Source: JABCZH01 sp963803775 (GTDB lineage Bacteria; Acidobacteriota; Terriglobia; Terriglobales; Acidobacteriaceae). From it: a DNA stretch of 64,000 nt. Under the pieces are notes generated by a model. That model saw only the letters and a program-made list of their open reading frames with translations. It was not told where the DNA came from and did not search any database. Both the position numbers and the translations under genes were made by a program. The stretch is taken from contig CAWDNS010000001.1 of the NCBI GenBank assembly GCA_963803775.1, positions 558,001 to 622,000 of the forward strand, read 5' to 3'. Below are positions 36,178 to 44,130 of the stretch, one piece after another (positions within the stretch are counted from its first letter, which is position 1; every line of letters begins with the position of its first letter).

Positions 36178-39032
36178 CCCCGCGTCGTCCGCCAAGCGAG
36201 CCGGCGTTAGTGGAGAAATTGCTGGGTCTCGACGACGAAACCCGGCGATCAGCGTTTCTATCGCGACACCGTTCCTTGCTTCGCTCCGAGCTCGTCACCA
36301 AACTCACCGACCAGGTGCGAGAGCAAGTCCGGATAGATGTCCAGCAGGCGCTTCGCTTGGCGGACGCTGCCCTCGGCATCGCCCACAAACTTGACGACAA
36401 AGCAGCTCTGGCCCGTGCCCTGCGCGCCAAGGCAAACGCTCTGTACGCCAAAGGGGAGCACGCTTCGGCGGTTGAGCTTCATGAGCAAGCAGCCGCTCTT
36501 TTTGACGCGGTTGGTGAGAGCCATGAAGTAGCACGTACTCTCAGCGGATCGATTCAGCCGCTGCTCTTGATGGGGGAGTATAACCGCGCATTCGCCGCCG
36601 GGGAACGTGCGCGGAATCTCTTTGCCGCCGAAGGCAACACCTGGAGACTCGCACGTCTCGAGATCAACATCGGCAACATCTACTACCGGCAGGACCGCTT
36701 TGCCGAAGCCCTCGCTTGCTATGAGCGTGCGTATCAGGGATTGCCGGCGCAAGAAGATCCTGAGGGGATTGCGGCGGTCCTCAGCAACATGGCTACTTGC
36801 TATATCAGCCTGAGTGAATTTTCCAAAGCTTTGGATTCGTACCGAAAAGCCCGCCAGTTCTGTGCCGAGCATGACATGCCCGTGTTGGTAACTCAGGCGG
36901 ACTACAACATTGCTTACCTTCATTACCAGCGGGGCGAGTATAGCCGGGCGATTGAAATGCTTCGAGCTACTCGCATCAATGCCAAAAAGGTCGGCGATGC
37001 TTACCATCACTCGTTGTGCAATTTGGACTTGGCCGAGCTTTACCTGGAATTAAACCTCAGTTCAGAGGCGGCGGAGCTTGCCCACCAAGGCTACGAAGGC
37101 TTTCGCAAATTGGGTATGGGCTATGAGAGCGCCAAGTGCCTGGCATTCTCGGCAATGGCGGCGAGTCAGCAGGGGCACGGATTCGAAGGCCTCAAGCTCT
37201 TTACGCAGGCGCGGGAAATGTTTGTCCAGGAGAAGAACCGCGCGTGGCCTTCGTTAATCGATTTGTATCGCGCCCTCGTATTCTTCAATGAAGGCCGGTT
37301 GTTCGAAGCACGGCGCCATTGCAACGAAGCGTTGGAGTCGTTTCACACATTGAAGCTGGCAAACAAGTCTGTTCTGACCCAGCTCTTGTTGGCAAGAATT
37401 GCTTTACGGACCGACGACCCCGGCCAGGCATTCAAACACGCCAGCACCGCGCTGGAAGCGGTTCCTGAATTGGACTCGCCTGTCCTCACCTATCAGGCGC
37501 ACCTTCTCCTGGGGAATGTGCACTCGGCGAGAGGGGATCGCGAGCAAGCCTACGGTTCATACCAGAAAGCACGTCAGGCATTGGAGAAGCTTCGCGGCAA
37601 CTTGCGCGGAGAAGAGTTGAAGATTGCCTTCATAAAGAATCGTCTGGAAGTGTACGAAAACCTGGTCGAACTCTGTCTGGCTCGGAACGATGCAGCGGGA
37701 TCCGAAGAAGCATTCACCTACGTGGAGCAGGCCAAATCTCGCAGCTTAATGGATTTGTTCGTCAACCCTGCGCCGGCACTCGGTGACAATGCACCCGGCC
37801 AGAGCGAACTGGTTCGGTCTATCAAGGACCTGCGGGAGGAGTTGAACTGGTACTACAACCTGATTGAACGGGAGCAACTTCAGCCCGAAGAGCGCTCCCC
37901 GGAACGAATCGCGACGCTTCAAGAACAAGCACGTCATCGAGAAAAAGAGTTAATGCGTGTGCTACAAGAAGCGACGGAAACCGACGCGACCCAGGCTGGA
38001 TTACAGACGCCCAGCCACGTGCCCCTTGCCAATATTCGCGCTGCCATACCCCCAGACACTCTGCTGGTAGAGTATTTCCGGGTTCGTGACCGCATCCTCG
38101 TCAGTGTGCTTGGGCTAGAGTCGCTAGAGATTCTTCCCGTCACCCTGGAAACCAGAATCGCCGGGCTGCTGCGTCTGCTGCAATTCCAACTTTCCAAATT
38201 CCATCTGACTCCACAATACCTTGAAACATTCCATGATTCGTTGGTCCAGGCTACGCAGGCACACCTGAAAGAACTCTACGACGAACTGATCGCGCCCATT
38301 AGTGCCCGACTCAAGGCCAGCCATCTGATCTTCGTGCCTCACGGGCTACTTCACTATGTGCCTTTCCACGCGTTGTTCGATGGGGCGCAGCATTTGATTG
38401 ATCGCTATACGATTTCCTATTCGCCAAGTGCCAGTATCTTTGCGCTGTGCCAAGCACGGACCGCAAATTCCACGGGAAGCTCTCTCATCTTCGGCATCCC
38501 CGACCCCCAGGCTCCTGCAATACTGGACGAAGTTCAGGCACTCAAAAGCGTTCTCGACCAGGCGGAGTTGTTCGTCGGCCAAAACGCCACTGAAGAAGTC
38601 TTGCGTAGCAAGGGACCCGGAAGCCGTCTCATTCATATCGCCACACATGGCCGCTTTCGCCAGGATAACCCGATGTTCTCCGCTATCCGGTTGGGCGATT
38701 CTTTCCTTAGTTTGTTCGATCTTTACCAACTCAGACTGCCGATTGAATTAATCACGTTGAGTGGATGCTCCACTGGCCTCAATGTAGTAGCCGCCGGAGA
38801 CGAGCTAGTGGGTCTGGCGCGCGGGCTGCTTCATGCCGGGGCGCAATCACTGATCCTCAGCCTTTGGGATGTGCACGATAAGAGTACGGCGGAGTTTATG
38901 GCCGTTTTCTACCGCCTGCTGCAACAGGGGAAAACGAAAGCGGTGGCGCTGAGGAGCGCCATCCTGGAGCTACGAACGCGATATCCCCATTGTTATCAAT
39001 GGGCTCCATTCATTTTGGTGGGTAAAGTCTAG
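36174..39032 (+). CDS. TPR-repeat CHAT-domain (caspase-like) protease
   Basis: This 952-residue protein most likely starts at TTG 36174, which overlaps the sigma-factor stop (TTGA) and has AGAAGGG upstream; GTG 36129 is an alternative. Residues about 75-500 are TPR-type helical repeats (YYRQDRFAEALACYERAYQG, ISLSEFSKALDSYRKARQF). A helical linker (540-660) leads to a CHAT domain at about 690-952. The catalytic dyad is intact: His825 in LIHIATHGRF and Cys865 in LSGCSTGLN. LIFVPHGLLHYVPFHALFDG and LVGLARGLLHAGAQSLILSL are further CHAT blocks. It is cytoplasmic, with no signal or membrane segment. CHAT proteases act in bacterial signalling, conflict and cell death. Here it is encoded with a sigma factor and a peptide importer. 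Confidence 0.93.
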   Translation: MTPRRPPSEPALVEKLLGLDDETRRSAFLSRHRSLLRSELVTKLTDQVREQVRIDVQQALRLADAALGIAHKLDDKAALARALRAKANALYAKGEHASAVELHEQAAALFDAVGESHEVARTLSGSIQPLLLMGEYNRAFAAGERARNLFAAEGNTWRLARLEINIGNIYYRQDRFAEALACYERAYQGLPAQEDPEGIAAVLSNMATCYISLSEFSKALDSYRKARQFCAEHDMPVLVTQADYNIAYLHYQRGEYSRAIEMLRATRINAKKVGDAYHHSLCNLDLAELYLELNLSSEAAELAHQGYEGFRKLGMGYESAKCLAFSAMAASQQGHGFEGLKLFTQAREMFVQEKNRAWPSLIDLYRALVFFNEGRLFEARRHCNEALESFHTLKLANKSVLTQLLLARIALRTDDPGQAFKHASTALEAVPELDSPVLTYQAHLLLGNVHSARGDREQAYGSYQKARQALEKLRGNLRGEELKIAFIKNRLEVYENLVELCLARNDAAGSEEAFTYVEQAKSRSLMDLFVNPAPALGDNAPGQSELVRSIKDLREELNWYYNLIEREQLQPEERSPERIATLQEQARHREKELMRVLQEATETDATQAGLQTPSHVPLANIRAAIPPDTLLVEYFRVRDRILVSVLGLESLEILPVTLETRIAGLLRLLQFQLSKFHLTPQYLETFHDSLVQATQAHLKELYDELIAPISARLKASHLIFVPHGLLHYVPFHALFDGAQHLIDRYTISYSPSASIFALCQARTANSTGSSLIFGIPDPQAPAILDEVQALKSVLDQAELFVGQNATEEVLRSKGPGSRLIHIATHGRFRQDNPMFSAIRLGDSFLSLFDLYQLRLPIELITLSGCSTGLNVVAAGDELVGLARGLLHAGAQSLILSLWDVHDKSTAEFMAVFYRLLQQGKTKAVALRSAILELRTRYPHCYQWAPFILVGKV

Positions 39033-39153
39033 TCGCGCCGGAAAAATTCCTGTCACCCTATATTTTTTCGTCCGCTTCCAGCCCTTATTTCACGAAGAGT
39101 AAAAAGCTGGAGTGACCATGTCAGATTCTGGTCCGCTCCCCCGGAGTTAACTG

Positions 39154-39780
39154 ATGAAACATTACGGCGAAGCGCAATGGGCAGATTTTGTGCGGAACCT
39201 GATGTCTGCGAAGGAAAAAATGGCAATGCAACAGCACATTGATGGTGGATGCCAGAAGTGCTCAGATACGCTGCGGATCTGGCAGAGTATCAGGTCCATC
39301 ACAGATGGCGAAAAAGCCTTCTCTCCACCGGAAGATGCGGTTCGAGTGGTTAAGAGCCAGTTTGCCGCCATCCAGCCAGCCTCCAGCAGGGGCATTCGTC
39401 TGGTTTTCGATTCCATGCTACAGCCGCTAACAGCAGGTATGCGCGGTTCGGTAGCCGCCCGACAGTTCCTGTACGAAACCGATGAATACTACATTGATCT
39501 TCGGCTCGAACCGCGGGCGCCAACCGATAACGCCTGCCTGATTGGCCAGGTCTTGAACCGCGCCACTGCCGATCGCAACGTACCAGGATTAGCCGTTCGT
39601 TTGCAGGAAGGAACGCGGTTGATCGCTCATACTTCCACCAACGAGTTTGGCGAGTTCCAAGTAGAGTTTAAAGCTGGCGACAACCTGTGTATTTTGATTA
39701 GCCGTGATGAAGCCCCCGAAATCGTCCTCCCCCTGTACGGAATCCAAGTTAAGTCAATGAAACAACAAGGCTTGAACTAG
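39154..39780 (+). CDS. Putative anti-sigma-like/regulatory protein with zinc-finger-like N-terminus and CarboxypepD_reg-like C-terminus
   Basis: This 208-residue soluble protein opens with MKHYGEAQWADFVRNLMSAK and QQHIDGGCQKCSDTL, an H-x3-C-x2-C arrangement similar to zinc-finger anti-sigma factors (zf-HC2/ZAS). The C-terminal about 80 residues (LIGQVLNRATADRNVPGLAV, HTSTNEFGEFQVEF) look like a carboxypeptidase-regulatory-like beta domain. No membrane helix is present, so it would act in the cytoplasm. It sits 121 bp after the CHAT gene and 120 bp before the subtilisin gene on the same strand. The best guess is a modulator of the neighbouring sigma factor or a target/adaptor of the CHAT protease. 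Confidence 0.6.
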   Translation: MKHYGEAQWADFVRNLMSAKEKMAMQQHIDGGCQKCSDTLRIWQSIRSITDGEKAFSPPEDAVRVVKSQFAAIQPASSRGIRLVFDSMLQPLTAGMRGSVAARQFLYETDEYYIDLRLEPRAPTDNACLIGQVLNRATADRNVPGLAVRLQEGTRLIAHTSTNEFGEFQVEFKAGDNLCILISRDEAPEIVLPLYGIQVKSMKQQGLN

Positions 39781-39900
39781 AAGCGTCCTCCAGGCCGCAT
39801 GGCCTGAAGGTAATCACAAAGAGTAACCCGGAGAAATTACGGGCGTAAGTTTTAGCGATTTCAAACTTTTCGTAGACTCGTAAAGGTCAGAGGGGGATCG

Positions 39901-41337
39901 ATGACTAGCAAGAAAACCGGCAATCTGAATAGTAGCCTTCTTCGGAAACTTTGCACGCTCGTGCTGCTGGGTTGTTTTGCCACCCAGAGTCTGCCTGCCT
40001 ACGCCTCAACCCAGCAGGCCGCTCCACAGAGCCGGCTGGTGGTTCGGGATAGTCTCGGGTTGAACGGCCTGCTGAATCTTTGCTGGCTGCTCGGCTGCTC
40101 CACGGTTGAAGGGCTGGGGGATCCGCAAGGGCAGCTGTTCATGATCGAGATTCCGTCGCAATTGGCGCCCCTGACCTCGCTGCTGAACCTTTCCGTGCTG
40201 GGGCTCGTCTCGATCGAAACTGATCAGGTAGTGCAGACCCAAGGCTCTACTGCCACTTCTACGCCGTCCTATCTTAACGACCGTGCGCCGTTCAGCTATT
40301 ACGGAACTACCGTGTGGCATGGATACGTCTACCAGCCGGCTAATACGCTCATCCGCACCAGCACGACACAATCCGCGTTCAATACGGCGGGATCTGGCGT
40401 GATCGTCGCCGATATCGACACCGGTGTGGATCCGAACCATCCTGTGCTCCAGAGTTCCCTGCTCACCGGCTACGATTTCACCCGGAATCAGAGTGGCGGA
40501 TCCGAGATGAGCGACGTAAGCCAATCCACGGTTGCGGTGTTGGACGGCAATGGAACCCAGACGGCGCAGGTCAGCCAGTCGACCGTCGCCGTGCTGGACC
40601 AATCGACAGTTGCGGTTCTGGACGGAAATCCTGCATATTCAGCCTTCGGCCACGGCACTATGACTGCCGGAATCATTCACTTGGTCGCGCCGCAGGCCAA
40701 GATTCTGCCGCTTAAGTCTTTCCAGGCGAACGGCAGCGGCTACAACTCGGACATCTTGCGTGCCATCTACTACGCGGTGGGTCATGGCGCGAAAGTGATC
40801 AATATGAGCTTCAACTACACAACCTTCTCGCAGGAGTTGGCGAACGCGGTGAACTACGCGACAGCGAACGGTGTGATCTGCGTAGCTGCGGCGGGAAACA
40901 GTGGCGAGCAAGCTACGGTTTACCCAGCCGCACTCAAGGGTGTGATTGACGTGGCTTCCACCAGTAACACTGATACTCCTTCAACCTTCTCCAACTATGG
41001 AGCCCCGCCGGTCTGGCTGGCCGCTCCCGGCGAAGGCGTGATGACCACTTACCCGTTCGGCACCTACGCTGCGGGTTGGGGAACGTCTTTCTCTACCCCG
41101 CTGGTATCAGGCACCACTGCGCTACTGGTGGCGTCGTACAACGGCAAGTCCAGCTCGGCAGCGGGCGGACTGCTGGGATCATTGCTGGGTTCGGTCTCGA
41201 GCGCCACCAGCTCTCAACCTCAAGTCGCGAATGCGCTGGCGCACACTGATGCCATTTCTGACCCTCAGATGGGACACGGGCGTCTGGACACTTACCTGGC
41301 CGTGCAAGCTTGGCGCACCAGCCTAGGCTTGAACTAG
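39901..41337 (+). CDS. Secreted subtilisin-like serine protease (S8 family)
   Basis: This 478-residue preproprotein has GAGGGGG before its ATG and a signal peptide (LVLLGCFATQSLPAYA). A propeptide-like region extends to about residue 160. The S8 triad is complete: Asp173 in VIVADIDTGVD, His251 in FGHGTMTAGI, and Ser396 in WGTSFSTPLVSG. The oxyanion Asn lies in AAAGNSGEQA. Between Asp and His the peptide QSTVAVLD occurs three times (208-215, 226-233, 234-241). The C-terminus ends soon after the catalytic domain. It follows the zinc-finger-like protein after 120 bp and may be part of the sigma/CHAT/peptide-importer neighbourhood as the extracellular protease. Confidence 0.93.
   Translation: MTSKKTGNLNSSLLRKLCTLVLLGCFATQSLPAYASTQQAAPQSRLVVRDSLGLNGLLNLCWLLGCSTVEGLGDPQGQLFMIEIPSQLAPLTSLLNLSVLGLVSIETDQVVQTQGSTATSTPSYLNDRAPFSYYGTTVWHGYVYQPANTLIRTSTTQSAFNTAGSGVIVADIDTGVDPNHPVLQSSLLTGYDFTRNQSGGSEMSDVSQSTVAVLDGNGTQTAQVSQSTVAVLDQSTVAVLDGNPAYSAFGHGTMTAGIIHLVAPQAKILPLKSFQANGSGYNSDILRAIYYAVGHGAKVINMSFNYTTFSQELANAVNYATANGVICVAAAGNSGEQATVYPAALKGVIDVASTSNTDTPSTFSNYGAPPVWLAAPGEGVMTTYPFGTYAAGWGTSFSTPLVSGTTALLVASYNGKSSSAAGGLLGSLLGSVSSATSSQPQVANALAHTDAISDPQMGHGRLDTYLAVQAWRTSLGLN
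40522..40623 (+). repeat. Three in-frame repeats encoding QSTVAVLD in the subtilisin gene
   Basis: Units lie at 40522-40545, 40576-40599 and 40600-40623; the last two are directly adjacent. The peptide is identical in all three copies while the codons differ at several third positions, for example CAA versus CAG and ACG/ACC/ACA, so the protein sequence is conserved more than the DNA. The repeats fall in a loop between the catalytic Asp and His. Confidence 0.85.
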
Positions 41338-41351
41338 CTGGTTGAACTAGC

Positions 41352-42059
41352 ATGACCGGAGACTCTATGGCGACGCAAGGACATGGTTGGTTGACAGAAT
41401 CGTCGGACATGGAATCTCTACTGCGGGTGAAGGAACTTGAGGAGCAGCAGCGGGCGCTCCTCAAGTCCACCATCTGCGCCTTCAATCAGCTGCTCGATCT
41501 GCGCGACCTTAACACCGGAGTCCACAGCACCCGCCTGGCGGAATGGGCGGTTCGTGTGGCTAGAAAACTCCAACTTGAGGAAACTGATTTTTACCAGCTC
41601 GAGGTCGCTGCACTTTTGCACGACATCGGGAAGATTGGTGTGCCCGATGCCATCCTTAAGAAGGAAGGTAAGCTGACCGACGAAGAACGCGCCTTGATGA
41701 ATAAGCATCCGGAATACAGTTGGTCGATTCTGCGCTTGTTCCCCGGGTTGGACAAGGCCAGCCTCTACGCCCTTCATCACCACGAAAGCTACAATGGAAC
41801 GGGCTACCCCGGTGGATTGAAAGGTGAGGAGATTCCCATCGGCTCGCGCATTGTGTCAGTCATTGACGCCTACGACGCGATGATCTCAAATCGCTGCTAT
41901 CGCAAAGGGCTTCTGCACGAAGAGGCGGTCCGGCGTCTGAGCGCAGGCAGTGGCAGCCAGTTCGATCCTCGTGTTGTCCAAGCATTCATAGAGATTGCTG
42001 GTCAGGAAATCGAAGACGTCTTCGCGGCCACCGGCAGCAGCCCCGCCGCGGTGATCTAA
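41352..42059 (+). CDS. HD-GYP domain cyclic-di-GMP phosphodiesterase
   Basis: This 235-residue soluble protein has a short N-terminal coiled helix (VKELEEQQRALLKSTICAFN) and an HD-GYP domain over most of its length. The HD motif is in ALLHDIGKIGVPDAILKK, and downstream metal ligands are in NKHPEYSW and HHHESYNGTGYPGGLKGEEI, where the GYP motif is intact. DAYDAMISNRCYRKGL is also typical. It should degrade c-di-GMP to pGpG or GMP. It lacks an attached sensor or receiver domain. It starts 14 bp after the subtilisin stop and converges on a PAS-GGDEF-EAL gene 25 bp away, so it marks the border of the motility and second-messenger region. Confidence 0.93.
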   Translation: MTGDSMATQGHGWLTESSDMESLLRVKELEEQQRALLKSTICAFNQLLDLRDLNTGVHSTRLAEWAVRVARKLQLEETDFYQLEVAALLHDIGKIGVPDAILKKEGKLTDEERALMNKHPEYSWSILRLFPGLDKASLYALHHHESYNGTGYPGGLKGEEIPIGSRIVSVIDAYDAMISNRCYRKGLLHEEAVRRLSAGSGSQFDPRVVQAFIEIAGQEIEDVFAATGSSPAAVI

Positions 42060-42084
42060 TTACCCTAGATCGAAGTAACTCCGG

Positions 42085-44001
42085 CTATTTGCGTCCTGCG
42101 GCGGCCGCATTCCCGCGCAGGCTTTGTTGCTTGAGCAACTGATCCGCCTGCGCTGCCTCGAGCGGTTTCGAGAAGAAGTATCCCTGACCGAACTCACAAC
42201 CCAGTCGCCGGATGCGTTCCAAGTGCACGGCAGTTTCAATTCCCTCGGCCACCACTTCCAGGTTTAACTCGCGTGCCAGGATGATGGTCAGGTTCACGAC
42301 GTCAAAACTGCTGCGATCGGTGGGCATGTTGGCCACCAGCGAGCGATCAATCTTCAACTCGTCCAACGGCGAACGCCGTAGCCAGCTCAGCGAGGACTGC
42401 CCGGTGCCAAAGTCGCCAATGCTGATGCGGACTCCAAGATGCTTAAGCTGAGTGAAGAGGTCCGATGTCAACTTGGGATCGGCCTGTGCGTCGGCCTCGG
42501 TTAATTCGATTTGCAGGCTGGATGGAGTGATGTGATTCTCCTGAATGGCGGCTTTGAGGTCGTCGCGAAGGTCGGCATGCGCAAACTGTTTGGCCGAGAT
42601 GTTGACGGTCATGGTCAACGAGCCCAGTGCAGGGTAGGCCGATTTCCACGCGCGTAACTGCTGGCAGGCTTCGCGAATCACCCACTTCCCGATGGGAACC
42701 ATGAGTCCGGACCGCTCCGCGACCTCGATGAATTTGGAGGGCGAAACAACGCCCTGCTCGGGATGGTGCCAGCGCACCAGGGCCTCGAAGCCCGCCGCTT
42801 GCCGGGTTTCTAGATTCAGGATGGGCTGGTAGCAGAGTTGGAATTGACGGCGATCGATGGCGACCCGTAGTTCGGCTTCGAGTTTCAGACGATTCACCGC
42901 GCGAGTGTGCATGCCCTCATCGAACAACTCGCAACGTGAGCCTCCGAGCGCCTTGGCCCGGTGAACGGCGACATCGGCGCACTGCAGCAAGTCCTCGGGC
43001 CGCTCGTGCTCGTCCGTGCTTAGGGCGATGCCGATGCTGGCTGTAGCCGGCTGGTCACACCCGGCCACCGTAAAAGGTGCTGCGATGGCGGCCTGAAGGC
43101 GCTGCGCTACGCGAAGCGCATCGCTCGGATCGGTGATGCCTTCCAGCAGAATCGTGAATTCGTCTCCACCCAGCCGGGACAACACGGCGTCGGTGCTGGG
43201 AATCTGGTTTCCTGGGCGGGAAACCGTATCGTGATGGCGCAGGCAGGAGGCCAGGCGTCCGGCAAGTTCCATGATGACTTGATCGCCTGCCACCGGACCC
43301 AGCGTGTCGTTGAGGACCTTGAAATTGTCGAGGTCCACTAAAAGGATGGCGTATTGGTAGTCAGGATTTCTGTGCGCGCGAACCGAGGAACGCTGTAGAC
43401 GGTCCAGCAGCAGGCGGCGATTGGGCAGTCCCGTGAGACCATCGTGGAAGGAGTTGTGTTCCAGCAGTTGCTCGGTGTGCTTGCGATCTGTGACATCGCG
43501 ATTAACGATAACCAACTTCTCGACTTCGCCATGTTGGTCGCGGATGGTGCTGGCAGCAGATTCCAGGACTCGCCACTCGCCGTTCTTGTGACGGATACGG
43601 TATTCCAGCTTTTTCCCGACGCCGGTATTGCGCGCTTCCCTTGACGCCTCCAGAACCTTATAACGGTCTTCAGGGTGAATCTGTTCGAAAGGCGAGGTCT
43701 TTTCCAACTCCTGGGGTGAGTAGCCCAGGACCTTTTCGTAGGCAGGACTGTTATAAAGACGTCGCCCCTTTACATCTACCAGAGCAATCATGTCCGCGGC
43801 ATTTTCCGCCACAATGCGGAACAGCTCTTCGCGCTGGACAGTACGCTTACGAAGTTGATACAGCCGCCATTGCTGATAGGCCAACAGAATGATGAGAGCA
43901 ACGGAAAGAAATGGGCTCCACTGTTCGATAATAGCGGGCGAAAACAGGACAAATGCTCCTTGCCGGACGCACGAAGATTGACAACGCCGTGGATAAAACA
44001 T
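42085..44001 (-). CDS. Membrane-anchored PAS-GGDEF-EAL protein
   Basis: This 638-residue protein has one N-terminal membrane helix (FLSVALIILLAYQQW), a PAS-PAC unit (ENAADMIALVDVKGRRLYNS, EYRIRHKNGEWRVLES), a GGDEF domain with intact GGDEF (LSRLGGDEFTILL) but no RxxD inhibitory site before it, and an EAL domain. In the EAL domain, EALVRWHHP, VNISAKQF, IELTE, LDELKIDRSLV, VAEGIE and GQGYFFSKPL are present. The usual DDFGTG is IGDFGTG, so Gly529 replaces the first metal-binding Asp. It may therefore be mainly a cyclase. A sigma-28-like promoter overlaps this ATG; CTG 43947, with AAGGAG 8 bp before it, is an alternative start. Confidence 0.9.
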   Translation of the reverse strand: MFYPRRCQSSCVRQGAFVLFSPAIIEQWSPFLSVALIILLAYQQWRLYQLRKRTVQREELFRIVAENAADMIALVDVKGRRLYNSPAYEKVLGYSPQELEKTSPFEQIHPEDRYKVLEASREARNTGVGKKLEYRIRHKNGEWRVLESAASTIRDQHGEVEKLVIVNRDVTDRKHTEQLLEHNSFHDGLTGLPNRRLLLDRLQRSSVRAHRNPDYQYAILLVDLDNFKVLNDTLGPVAGDQVIMELAGRLASCLRHHDTVSRPGNQIPSTDAVLSRLGGDEFTILLEGITDPSDALRVAQRLQAAIAAPFTVAGCDQPATASIGIALSTDEHERPEDLLQCADVAVHRAKALGGSRCELFDEGMHTRAVNRLKLEAELRVAIDRRQFQLCYQPILNLETRQAAGFEALVRWHHPEQGVVSPSKFIEVAERSGLMVPIGKWVIREACQQLRAWKSAYPALGSLTMTVNISAKQFAHADLRDDLKAAIQENHITPSSLQIELTEADAQADPKLTSDLFTQLKHLGVRISIGDFGTGQSSLSWLRRSPLDELKIDRSLVANMPTDRSSFDVVNLTIILARELNLEVVAEGIETAVHLERIRRLGCEFGQGYFFSKPLEAAQADQLLKQQSLRGNAAAAGRK

Positions 44002-44025
44002 CGGCTCATTGGCAGGTAAAACTTA
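43998..44025 (-). promoter_or_regulatory. Sigma-28-like promoter at the PAS-GGDEF-EAL gene
   Basis: On the reverse strand TAAGTTTT (44025-44018), 12 bases, then GCCGATGT (44005-43998) resembles the flagellar sigma-28 consensus TAAAGTTT-N11-12-GCCGATAA. The spacing equals that of two other such sites in this window. The -10 element overlaps the annotated ATG, which implies a start further downstream. Confidence 0.5.
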
Positions 44026-44130
44026 GTCTCGGCTGCTGGAATTCGGTACTTTGGTGATAGTCCTCTCGATTGGGCGGCTACGGTGCCCGCGGTCGAAGGT
44101 TGCAGAAATGCTTGGGAGTGAATGAACTGG

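Noticed and set aside
39040..39073. GGAAAAATTCC plus TGTCACC...CGTC before the zinc-finger-like gene, resembling ECF-type promoter elements
   Set aside because: The gap between TGTCACC and CGTC is 11 bases, too short for the ECF41-type consensus (about 16), and no matching site was found before the subtilisin gene.
39791..39806. Perfect CAGGCC/GGCCTG hairpin after the zinc-finger-like gene
   Set aside because: Stem of only 6 bp and no T-run, so not called a terminator.
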